A stretch of DNA of 64,000 nucleotides from Pochonia chlamydosporia 170 (taxonomy: Eukaryota > Ascomycota > Sordariomycetes > Hypocreales > Clavicipitaceae). This document shows positions 46,509 to 57,851 of this stretch, in pieces; within the stretch, counting starts at the first letter, position 1, and each line of letters opens with the position of its first letter. Made by a program: the position numbers and the translations under genes. The stretch spans positions 6,076,001 to 6,140,000 of the forward strand of contig NC_035790.1 in assembly GCF_001653235.2 (NCBI RefSeq). The letters are read 5' to 3'. Under the pieces are notes generated by a model, which was not told the origin of the DNA, ran no database searches, and was given only the letters and a program-made list of their open reading frames with translations.

Positions 46509-48415
46509 ATGTTGGTCAAGGCAGCTACTGGGCTTTTGGCCATTGGCCATTTGGCTTCACTTGTCTTTGCTCAGGATCGAGTTGCGATTACCGGCGCCAC
46601 TGTCGATCAAAATAGCGATGTTCCTGCGAGAAGAAACATCAACGACATGTACTCCAAAGGTGGACCTCAATGGTAAGCAAGAGTGCTGGTAGATCAACAT
46701 TTCTCCGGAAACACGTCTAATATCGGTTATAGGGATCTGTATATCCAGGCACTTCGTTCGCTTCAGGCAAAGAATGCCTCCGACGCGCTCTTTCATACTT
46801 TCAAGTCGCTGGTTTGTGATCCAAGCTGTCGGTCAAAGTTTCCAATATGCTGACAGAATTCCCAGGTATCCATGGCCTACCATTCATCGAATGGAACGGA
46901 GATGGACCGAGGAATAACAACGGATGGGGAGGATATTGCCCTCATGGCGTAAGTGTTCACAAACTCTTACAGATTGGCCATTCGCTGACCAAAATCTCAG
47001 GAAGCCCTCTTTCTCCCCTGGCACCGAGCTCTCACTTTGCTATACGAACAACTCTTAGTTAAAGAGGCTGTGGCTATCGCTTCCAAGTACCCTCAAAGAT
47101 ACCGCACGGAATACTTGGCTGCGGCAAATAGTCTTCGCTCACCGTACTGGGACTGGTCTGCCGACTCCAACGTTCCTCCAAGCACAGTTCCCCAAACGAT
47201 GAGCATCAATGTCCCAGATGGCCAGGGCATAAAACAAGCTCAAGTCTCAAATCCCTTGCAGCCCTACACTCTGCCCCAGGAAGCTCTTGCAGGACAATTT
47301 GGACCGTTTGCCCGAATTCCCGCCAAGATGGTGAGGTGTCCTGCTCCAAGACAATATCCCAACACCCCGAACCAACGACTGAGGCAATACAACTTGAAAC
47401 AGGGCACAGTGAGTTTCACCAAGGAGTCCCGAGCATAGCATAGTGTGCGGCAAGTGTAATGCTAATGAGTGAACTAGTACGACATGTTTGCCTACTCCTC
47501 CACGTTCAACGACTTTGCCGTCACTGGCGGAAGACATCTGGAAGGCCTGCATAACATTATTCACTGGGAGGCTGGCTGCGAAGGGCAGTTTCTTGATGCT
47601 ACACTAAGCGCATTTGACCCCCTCTTGTAAGTCTTCCAATGCACAATTGTGTTGGCATATACTGAACCTGGACCGTCAGCATGCTTCACCATACTCACGT
47701 CGACCGCCTCTGGACGTACTGGCAGTTCATACGTCCCTCTGAAACCATTTTCAAAAACTCATACGTCGGGCAAGCGCGCTTCTCAACTCCCCAAGGCACA
47801 GTCATTGGCCCCAATTCCCCTCTCGCTCCCTTCCACGATGGCAACCTCAACAGTTATACGTCCAACTCAGTCTCTAGCATCAAGGGAATGGGCTACACCT
47901 ACGAGGGACTTGAGTATTGGAGAAAATCTGCTGATCAGCTTCGGAGAGATGCCATTCAGCGGATCAATACCCTCTACGCACCCCGGCGCAGGTTCCACAA
48001 ACGAAGTTCCTCACAAACTGAGACCCGGCACTTCGCACATGTCGACCTTGACCGAACACAGGTTGAGCGTCCTTGCACCATTACGGTCTTTATCGGAAAC
48101 AAAGAAGCTGGTACAGTGCCAATAATGCCCCTGCCTGCGACGGGAATAGCTCGTACCAGCGTTCCTATCGACAAGTTCCTCAATGAGACGATGCATTCCT
48201 CGTCGTCGCAGGGAATAATGGCATCCATCGGACAGCTGGTTGAGGTAGAAATCAAGAAGCTAGACGGTACCAGAATACCGGTGGATAAAGTCGACAGCCT
48301 CAAGATTACGGTTGAGAAGATTGCCGTAGAAGTTCCCAGCTCTAACATGGAGCTTCCCAAGCCGGTTGACAAGACGAGACACTCTGCTAAAGTTCAAGGT
48401 CATTTCGCACATTAA
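46509..48415 (+). CDS. Secreted tyrosinase (type 3 copper phenol oxidase)
   Basis: Oxidises monophenols or diphenols to quinones, as in melanin formation or wall cross-linking. Six exons, 46509..46672, 46733..46815, 46866..46948, 47001..47408, 47478..47626 and 47680..48415, close in frame to 540 aa. The signal peptide is VKAATGLLAIGHLASLVFA. CuA ligands are H85 (CIHGLPF), H109 (YCPHG, with the Cys-x-His that makes the fungal thioether bridge) and H118 in EALFLPWHRALTLLYE. CuB ligands are H271 and H275 (LEGLHNIIHWEAG) and H300 in DPLFMLHHTHVDRLW. The last two segments of each site match the tyrosinase signatures. Exon 6 continues with the domain-ending MGYTYEGLEYW and a beta-rich C-terminal region. 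Intron 2 (46816-46865, donor GTGATC) is the weakest junction. No pigment-pathway neighbours are visible. Confidence 0.88.
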
Positions 48416-49074
48416 CGTATAAAATTAGAGGGCAACCTAGTTTCTCCTTCTTTCGTGGTTTTATTTTTTCTAGACAAGACTTCACCTTTAGAGATGGATT
48501 TGTGTTTTGTGAAATAGAGATACATAGACTTTAGAATTTGGTTGAGCGCGACGGACTTCACGGATCGAGGTCTGACGGTTTTGAATACTTGACCTATAGA
48601 TACATAAGACTTATATTTAGTGCTTATACCAGTTGACATCCAAAGTACAAAGATGTTTTTAGCTGAGATTTATTACATGACCTGTAGTGTAACACGATCG
48701 TCCCTTGGTAACTGGCGATGGGCAACAAACTCGAAAGCAAGCCGGCCAAGACCGTTCAAGTCAATTCTAACTACCAGATACATATTCAATGAGAAACGAG
48801 ATTAAAACCTGGCACCAAGAACATCACAAGAACAGTCAATCATATTGTATCTCACTTTCGTGAACAACTGCTTACCCGATCCGGAAATGACACATCGTGA
48901 AGAGCGCAAAAGCATCAATTGTGGAGTCGGCGTCCGCGGCTTCAAAGTCAACTCCAAATTCCTAGTCACATGACGAATGTCAACTTCATGCGACATCTGA
49001 GCCCTGTGGAAAGGTCTGTAAACCTAATCTTCATTCATAACAACATATAGACCGTGAAAGGAACCAAGTACAGC
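48416..49074. other. Intergenic
   Basis: 659 bp between tyrosinase and acetyltransferase genes, same strand, AT-rich, nothing recognised. Confidence 0.55.
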
Positions 49075-50086
49075 ATGTCAAAGCCAGCATTCGACATCGT
49101 AATCCCCCTCGCGGATGATGCGGCCGTCACCTCAGACATTCACCTCCGCGCCATGGAGGAGAACCTCCTCACGCACGCGCAGTTTCCCAATCCTCAGGCC
49201 TGGGAATTTTTCCGCGAGTGGCTTACGACAAACACGCGGGAGCACATTCAGCATTCTAACAAGGGGGTCTTGATTGCGCGGGATTCGGCGACTGGTGAGA
49301 TCGCCAGCTTCATCAAGTGGTTGGAATATGGATCAGGTGGAGAGGTTGCCTTGCCGCCACCTACAACAACCGTGGAAGACGAGTGGCCGGAGTTTTGTGG
49401 GCGATTGATCCTGGATGAGTATACGAATATTGCTGCAGATGCGAGGAAGAGGGTCCTTGGGGAGAAGGGATATTTTCGTAAGTTGAGTTCATCTTTCTGG
49501 TTCTCGGTTCGTCGTTCGATGCTCGTTGTGCCTCTGTTTCGCGTTCTAGACTTGCCCAGTTAAATGTTGTTTGTCTTACATTTCGCTCCTTTGGCACTTG
49601 GACGTAGCATTATTTTGGAATCTTGATTTCCTTCTGCAGCTGTTCTCTTGGTATTGGCTCCCGTTACCTATCCCACTGGTCAAGCACCTGTTACACAATG
49701 CAGCAGAGATCTTACGAGAATGTGTCATTGATATAATGCCCCCTGAATACCATCATACATTACTTCCCGACAAATAGCGTCACACAATCACTAACAAAAC
49801 CTGACCGCTGAGAACAGATGTGACTTTTCTATGCACCGATCCCAAATGGGGTGGTCGTGGCGCCGCTTCAGCTCTACTAAGGGAGCTGGTGAACATGGCA
49901 GAAGACGCTGGCAAAGCAATTATTTTGGAAGGTGTGATGCCTGCCGTGCCGCTTTACAAGAGGTTAGGTTTCGAGGTTAGACAAGAACTGAAAATGATGC
50001 TGCCACCTCGCGGGTCAACCGAGCGGACCGAGTTATATCTGGAACAGACCATGGTCTGGGCGCCACCATCATGGGACAACGTATAG
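49075..50086 (+). CDS. GNAT-family N-acetyltransferase
   Basis: Acetyl-CoA-dependent acyltransferase of unknown substrate. Exons 49075..49477 and 49818..50086 join in phase 1 (C|AT gives YFHVTFLCTDP) to give 223 aa. The acetyl-CoA pyrophosphate loop is in exon 2 (DPKWGGRGAASALLRELV, the R/Q-x-x-G-x-G/A pattern), followed by the usual LEGVMPAVPLYKRLGFEV strand and helix. The N-terminal half has the helix pair (LRAMEENLLTHAQFPNPQAW) and an acceptor-side strand (GVLIARDSATGEIASFIKWL) common to fungal GNATs of this type. The start at 49075 is the first ATG; the frame is open for 21 nt upstream. The 340-nt intron is unusually long for the window and contains a short unrelated open frame. Confidence 0.85.
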
Positions 50087-53000
50087 TAAGCAGAAAGCCA
50101 AATTAGCCAAGAAGAGCGGCCGGATAAAAGAGCAATACATGTATGATGTCGGTTGTCATCGGCTGAGCGAAGCTGTCACACTTCCATGGCATCCAATGCA
50201 ATATTATTTGGCTGTTGAGAGCCTTCCTGAATTGTCGTTCAAACCCATTAGCCTATGCTTTATCGCCAAGACTTTTCGGTAGACACAGTTCCGGCCACAA
50301 GGCCCTTCCTGCTATTCTCTTGTGCTTCGTGGGGGCCAGATCGCTACGATGCATTTCGATTAGAACCCAGCATCGTGATAAAAAATTTCCGCCTTTGATT
50401 CCCCGAGCCTGTGGTGCTCACTTGAGTCCCCAATCACGTGTGGTGGTGGGTTTGACAGACAAGGGAGAGAAATCCCTATTCACCACTGCTTCTCGCCTGG
50501 CATCACAAATGTGACGCTGTCCTTGTCGGGTCTCAAGCTTGGAGTCTGCGGGCTATATTCGCCCTCGGCTTTCTCGACGTGGCAGGAGCCAAGATCTGCG
50601 CATACAGCGGATATGTGGTGCGTCCCAGCTGATGCGGAAAGAAGCCCAATGCTTGACCATCTGAAATGTTGCCTGATCAAGAGAGGCGCAGGGGCCAAGA
50701 ACGTCAAGTTGTCAACCCATCCACTTACATATGCAATGCCACTTGACATTACAGCACACTATTGACCGATGATGTACAGTAAGAAACTGTTGTTCAACAG
50801 TGTCGTTTGTAGACCAGGCACAACGCATCTTGAAACACCGTTTTTTCTCGAAGTCCGGTCATGGAAGTAGGAACGATACCCCTCACGAACGGAGATTTGG
50901 AGACTCCGTGCTACCGTCTCCTTCGGGGCTGTGTGGGGACAGATCGTGAACAGCAGCGCCGAGAAGTCTCAAATTCAGCCTGCTTACCGCCGTGCTCCGG
51001 GTGACGTCGTCGTGTAAGTGAGCCGACTCACTGCCGGACGAAGTCACGGAAGCATCTTCCAAGGGAGGTTCCATTTTATAGTCCGACAAAACGCCGTTGT
51101 ATTACACCTTCGCACGGTGACAATAATCAATCAACCCTTGGTCTGCTCAATAGAGCCAATACGACCTGCTGAAGCTTTTTGATACCAAGTTCCAACTCTT
51201 GGGCCACAAGGTAGGGAGGGGGTCCCGGCGCACAACTCCCCATCTCGGAAGGCTTGCAATAGCCTGTGGTAATATTCCGCAAAGGGCTCGCAAAACAAAG
51301 AAACCTGAGCACAGCTTTAGACAATCAACACCTATTTCACCGGGTGCAGGTGACAAGGTAGTTGTGAAACTTTTTTCATTTGTCATTTGAGGCATATGCT
51401 GTACCGACCTTCCGGCGTCCGCATCCCAACGCACCCTGCCGCAATTCGTGCGATGTTCAGCTGAGGCCACCAGGATGCACCTTTCAACAGATGTTGCGTT
51501 TCACTCTCCCAAAGCAATGGATCGGGAAAACCAACCCAAGATCTTGATCCCCGCCTTTGAACACTTTTGTTGCCATACAGAGACGTCAGAGCCTTTTTTT
51601 CGTGGCCCAAAATCACGGCAGACGCTAAGCCCATCTTCTCGACACGATGCAACGCGAAGTCTTGTTGCGGCAGTCCGTCATGTTCTCCATGAGTGAGAGT
51701 TAACGTTAGCTGCAGAAGGGCCGAACAAAATGACTCGATGGTGGCCCGCGCCGAGGGAGCCATTACGTTAGATGTACTGGGGTTCCACGTTCAGGATGTT
51801 CAAGTGGTTTTCGATTTGGTAATAGGAAGCAGCCCAGGCGGCAACTTTACGCACTACTGTCGCTGATACAAGCGGTTTGGTGGCTGAACACACCACCGTC
51901 AGCAACTCTTTGGTGCCCTCCTCCCTGGCCCAAAGGAGCGCCTCATTGGAAGTGGAGGGCCGGAAGCCACCAAGATGAGACGGTGGAGAGTATAAGAGTG
52001 GGGGAGGGTGGCTTCGAGCTGATGGGCAATGGGGACCGGCGCTTTGCAACTCACTCAAGCTCAGAGATGTTTCGTGCAGTGGCCTGCATATCAGCGGGCC
52101 AAGATCCCTTTTGCCATTATGTATTTCTTTCTGCTGATAAGGGATGGTCCAGTGAGGTGGCAGAAATGACACCCTGGTCCTCAGATTAAGCAATTCCGGG
52201 GGCCTCGACTGGTGAGATCCCTGCCATCCATCTCGCAGGCGACCCTGAATCCATGTGAACGATGATGCGGTAATGGCGGCGGCGCGCACACCGTACTCGG
52301 CGACGGACCATCGCAGTCATAGGCCAATTGCTGCTGGCCCGGGCAGCCGCACGACGCACATTGAAGCATAATTGTGACGTGCTTGCAGAAGAGCCTTTCC
52401 CATGGACTTATCTTCAAGGCCGTATTGCAACATGGTACTTGAAGATGCCGGATCCAGCTCTGATATCGGCAGAACCTGCCTTGAGGGGTTTTGTGAGCTT
52501 TCGCGGAGTTGTGAACTCGTGATAAATTGGGTCCGCGTGTGAAAGGCGCACATTTCCGACATCTCACCGCATTAGAAGCTCGACCCAGGGGTTAGGTAAT
52601 GCCCTGAGCATGTCGCGTGTGTCTCCGTGGGAAAGGTTTCGTCATAAAGACAAGCTGTCAAAGTAAATGAGGATGGTCGCTGCCGACCAAGCCTTGACCC
52701 GATGCTTACCTAGGTACTTGTTCACAGCCTCTGTCGCACCTGCTAGTTCCAGCTTTGCAAAAGGTCATGGGCAAGGGTTTCTTCCCGAGTGTACGGAGTA
52801 CAATACATACATTTGGCATTCTCCGTAGGTACTCAGACGAGAACCGAACATTGGGCGAGAAATGCCAACAAACTGCTTTCCGTCCGGAGTAATTATTGCA
52901 TGCTATAACGTCGAAGCCCCGTGTTTTCCCTGCAGTAAGGAGTCCTCAACCGCGGTTCATGGCGAAGTACTCCGTACAGTTAACTACAGCCCCATCAAAG

Positions 53001-54479
53001 TTGTGTGGTTGCAAAGGCTGAGAGCCACTAATTGGGAGAGTGTCGCCAATGGCAATCCGCGATAAGGAAAGCAAGCTTGCGCAAGTGGTGGGATGGTTGT
53101 TGATAGGATGACAGGCTGGTTGGGAGCAGCACAATATCGAACTAAACCCGGTCCAGTCGGCCATGGCGTAGTCCCTCTATCTCTCACGCCTTTTTGGGGG
53201 ACGGAATGATGATAATGGGATCGTCAAGCCCTGCCAGGACATTTCCAGTCGCCGTCTCGCTGGCCGCCTCCGAAGTATCGGTCTCCATCGCTCCCTAGAA
53301 GCAACGTTAGGATTCCTGCTTTGTCAAGACTCAAGACCAATCCACTCGCTTGAACACCTCGCTGGCATTAGTTTTCGCGTGTCCCCACTGACAGTCCCAT
53401 TTCATCCGTCATCGCTGGTCGGGTTGTGTGTTTCCAGTTGCGCAATTCCGGCACAAAGGGTCGCCCCCAGTCTGGGGAAGATGCACATGTCACACATTTT
53501 TTTGTAACTTGTACGGTACAGATTATTACTGGGCAGGTGCGACCAAGCCAGGACTGGAACATTGTTGCCTCTTTGGATTTCCCTCGCTCTCCATTGGCAG
53601 ACAGGGCGTGGGCGCGACAAACAGTGCCATCGACAAGCCAGACCTCAGTCAGGACTTAAAAAAAACCTCTCTCTTCTTGTCTCTGCTCCTCTTTTCCCTT
53701 CTTCTCACTCCCCTACGTTTTCACTTCGTCTCACAGACCTTTGACGTAGCCTATTTATTGCGTCCTCGATCGTTGGAGACGCGGCACGAGGCACAGGCCA
53801 CTCTTTGCCCGTTCCTCTTGGTATCTTGCTTATTCCGTCCTTCCAATACCTGCGCTGCGCATCTTAACTCCGGTGTGGAGAGAAAAGCTCAATGTCCCTC
53901 ACGATTCTTGACTTTCTTGTCTCTTGTTAATCAGACGGATATACGTCACAGAATCTGCCCGTCCAAAAGAAAGAGTGCCCTCAGCGGTCGGTTTCAATGA
54001 CTCCGATAACCCACGGTTATCTCATCCTGGCATCCGTGGTAACTTGACTACCTGATATCGAACCCTTCAAGAGGCATCATTCTCTACTGAACCCTTCGGT
54101 CTCCGCCACACAAAGGGTGCAGCTACCAGCAGCGTTGGCTTGACCCATTCGTTGGTGACGACTTCGCTCCTTACTGTGCCTCGGAATCGTGTCAGCGTTG
54201 GTCGTTACTATCGGTTTTAGCCCAGGTAATTTGAGATTGAGATTGTATTTTTCCTCATTGCAATTGACCTGCACTACTCAAAGCATCATTTTCGTGCACA
54301 CAAGCAGCAAGAATTTCGCATTCTCGGCATTTGAAACGTGAATTTGCAGTACCCGACAAGTTTGCCACTACTCCTCGGACTTTTGTACCGACAACAAGGC
54401 ATTCTGGTTCGATATATACCTTACCATATATATACACCATATTATTATCGACATTCTTACCTTTACTTTACCTGCCAGT
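50087..54479. other. Long gene-poor region upstream of the TamA/Dal81-like regulator
   Basis: 4.4 kb with no supported gene; open frames are at most about 190 codons and overlap on both strands. Two copies of the recurrent motif at 52791 and 52968. The last kilobase is pyrimidine-rich and ends in TATA-like runs (54412-54434), consistent with promoter and long leader of the regulator. Confidence 0.5.
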
Positions 54480-56812
54480 ATGGCCCACAACTCCTCAGTT
54501 CAGCGAACGGCACCTATTGCCATCGCTCCGAAGCCCCCAAGGCGAGACCCAGCACCACAGCGACAGGACAGCTTGCACAGATTTGAGATTGGTCCCAGTA
54601 GCGTTCAAACTGGAGCCTCTATGGAATCTTCTTCTTTAGCCGGGTCGACTATGGCTCCATGCCAAGCATGCCGGTTTTCGGGAACCAAATGTGTTCTCAG
54701 TGATGACGAGGACGGATGTGCCGCATGTCAAGCCAACGGTTCCGAGTGCTCTTACCTATCGAGTTCTTTGGCAAGTCCTCAAACCCGTAAGAGAAAAATG
54801 AATGGAATATCAGTCCGAGACAATACTTTTGGCAAGCGAAGGTAAGCTTTTCTACTTTTCTGGCACTTGTGCCCTCCCACTTTCTCCGTCTCTACGCATT
54901 ACCAAGACGGTAAGCAGCAAGGGAGGGGCAGTCATTTCCGGTCTTTCTTCATAGTTGCCCAAGAGTACTCCTTCTAACATGGTCAATCTTTACTAGCTCA
55001 CCCAATATTTCTACTCGTAGACTAGGAAACTCCAGCCTATCCAGCACAGCTGCGAGCAGCTCCTTTCTCGAGGACCTGGCGAATGTAGGCGGCCCAACCA
55101 TGCTTAAGAGAACCCTCGGCATGCAAAATGACCGTTTCAGTCAATATATCGGCCTTACAACTGATTTTGAGCCGTCACTCATCAATCTCTCTACGTTCGA
55201 TCCGCAAGATGAGAGCCTGTTAGCCAGAGGCACACTGCGAAAGGTTAGCGATAACGACACATTTTTGATGTTGCCGGACAGCAGTACCTCCGGTTACGAG
55301 CATGTTATCGAAGACTCGGATGCCATCGAGGCTGTGGTGTCGCCGCATGGGCGGAAGTTAATCGATCTGTACTTCCGAATAGTGCATCCGGCATTCCCAA
55401 TAATTCAGAAACACGTCTTCTTGGAGAAATACGAGCGATCTCACCGAGAGTTCTCACCTCCGATCCTGGCTGCAGTTTACATTTTGGCAATCAATTGGTG
55501 GGATCACAATGAGGAGCTCTCGCGCCTACCGCGTCCTGATGTACGAGAACTGGAGAGGCTCATTCGCAGCACACTGGCAGATGCCATGAACAGGCCGAAG
55601 TTATCTACTATCCAAGCAGGCTTGCTGTTATCTCAGTGTCCAGAAGGCGACCAGTGGGCACCAACTGCTCAACTTGTGGCCGTTGGCCAGGAGCTTGGGT
55701 TGCATCTGGACTGTTCAAACTGGAAGATTCCCCCTTGGGAGAAGGGTTTGAGACGGAGGTTGGCATGGGCACTTTATATGCAAGACAAATGGGGTGCTTT
55801 GGTTCATGGACGACCTTCACACATCTTTCCATCCAACTGGGGTGTGCGGGCTTTGGCTGTCAACGACTTCCCGGACGTTGAGTGGGACGAGAACGATTCT
55901 GATGAGAAACAAGACATTGAGAAGGGTCGGCTTCTGTTCACCCGTTTTGTGCAGCTGTCTGAAATCTTGGCTGAGATTCTCGAGACCTTTTACACATTAA
56001 ACTCAACACAGAACATTGCCGACGCCGGGTTGCAAGGGACTCAGCTGGTCTTGTCTCTTGCAAAACCTGTTCAGCTCAAACTTAAAGAGTGGTACAGCGG
56101 CTTACCAGCTAGTATTCGCCTTGAGTCCTACTCTATGACGAGTTATTCTCCGGCTTCCCCACCGTCGACCAACAGATTATCCAGCATCGGGTATCTCCAT
56201 CTGGGGTATTTTGCCACGGAGATAACATTACACCGTAGAATCATTCGATCTTTGGCATCAAACCCGACCGCCGTGGACCCATATGTTCAGCATATTTGTC
56301 GAAGTGCAGCAAAGGCGCGCCTTATCTCAGCCATGGACTTTGTGAACCGGCTGACGCCGAACCATCTACGGTCCTTCTGGTTTTTTGCATCCAAGACCAA
56401 CTTTGCGCTGATTGGAACTTTTGGCTCGTTATTGTGGGCGACATCTCCCGGTCGAGAGGAAGCCGACTGGTACCGTCGTCGCTTGGGGGAGTATCGCTGG
56501 ACACTGTCGGTGAGCTTCAAGCCTGGCGAGAGTAAGGGCTTAACGCAATTCGCGATGACTATGCTGGATATTTCTACCGGATTGTTAAAGAGATTACCTG
56601 AGAAGCCGTCCATGAGTCGCAGTGGGAGCTTGGCAGACATGTCAGCGCCGTCAGGGCCACCTTCATTCCCAGGGTCATTCTCTGGTGGCGGTAGCCTGAT
56701 GGGCCAGTTCAGCAACATTCATAGCGCAGATGTGAGTAGCGCTCAAAGTCCTCGCAGCGATGAGTCGAGCAGTGACGATGAAATGGAGGACAATTATGCC
56801 ACACCAATTTAA
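54480..56812 (+). CDS. Fungal transcription regulator, TamA/Dal81 (UGA35) type
   Basis: Regulator of nitrogen-source use in the TamA/Dal81 family, which works as co-activator with pathway-specific and GATA factors. Exons 54480..54841 and 54997..56812 join as AG|C to give 725 aa. Six cysteines of a Zn2Cys6 cluster are at 61, 64, 71, 80, 83 and 90, but between them are RFSGTK and QANGSE instead of the usual basic DNA-contacting residues. The next block includes LKRTLGMQNDRFSQYIGLTT and TFLMLPDSSTSGYEHVIEDS, and then the fungal-specific middle homology region (HPAFPIIQKHVFLEKYERSH, RRRLAWALYMQDKWGALVHG). The C-terminus is serine-rich and acidic. The family assignment is from remembered similarity and could be tested by phylogeny. 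The gene lies behind a very long upstream region. Confidence 0.82.
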
Positions 56813-57851
56813 GAAGGGGCCGCAGCCTTATGGTTGAAAGGAGGAGGAGGGTAGGAGTGCTTGGTCACCGCATGACCGAGCCACCACGGATCAGGAGGCT
56901 TATTGATTTCGTTTCGATGGGATAGAGGAGCGGTCATCTTATTGTCGATTTGTTCGTTTTCGCTCGGTAGGCGACTTAGATGGCAACATGGTTGTGCCAA
57001 CGTACTAATGCAGGACGATATATTGACCAAAACTGGTGGATGCTGACTCACTGAGATTAGTGGGGGTTTACTTGGAAGGAGGGAGTTGGACGCTGATTTA
57101 GCTATGGGATTGGAATAAATATGAGATTTATCGGTTTATTAGATTGAACATGAGAAAATGGACCAGCTGTATTGCGCAACAAGTTAAAGCCATTTTTGGA
57201 AGGCGTGTCAACACGGTTGTGCAAATGTCATCATCACCAACGGCGCTCATTGGTGGCATGGTGACTTGGGAGATTTGTGCAGGTTGTCACGTCAAAATGC
57301 GAAGGGTCGGGGGAAACTGTCCGAACTCCTTTTCCCCTTCCTGGTCTTAAATCGGCAGGAAATTGGAATTTCGGAACATTTTTCACTGTGTAGCCGGGTT
57401 AGTTCGTTTGGTCAATCTCAATGCTCTGTGGTGATGCCTCGTCTGGCCTAACATTGAACTCGGTCCATATCGGGGCCCCGCACGCACCGCCACTCGACGG
57501 GAGCTAATAATGAGCCACAGATTCCAGTTCCAGATTCAAGGCACCAGTTGAGTTGACATTTGATGGCAGGTGCAGGTGCAGGTGCAGGCCAAGTGGGACT
57601 GAGCTATGACCTCTGCACATGTGGCCCCTACTCACTACTCCGTACAATCCCACCCAAATCGTTCCATGATGAAACAAAGCTGCTGGTGTGAAACAACAGG
57701 CACTAACCTTTGACGATAACTTGTCTTCAAAGGTTGGTTGATCTCTTCATATAAAATTGTCCGTCCATCTGTCCGAATTACTCATACCATCTTGGGTAGC
57801 AGCAGCTCCTGTTTGCTCACGTTTTCTGCGTGCCCAAGCCATCATTTCATC
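56813..57851. other. Intergenic
   Basis: 1.0 kb between two plus-strand genes. Contains a GCAGGT tandem repeat at 57566 and a motif copy at 57636. No gene seen. Confidence 0.55.
57566..57594 (+). repeat. (GCAGGT)n tandem repeat
   Basis: Four full GCAGGT units and a partial fifth, about 260 bp upstream of the spermidine-synthase-like gene. Confidence 0.85.

Noticed and set aside
49571..49777. Short plus-strand frame within the acetyltransferase region
   Set aside because: Falls wholly inside the 340-nt intron and is AT-rich and hydrophobic by composition; no support as a gene.
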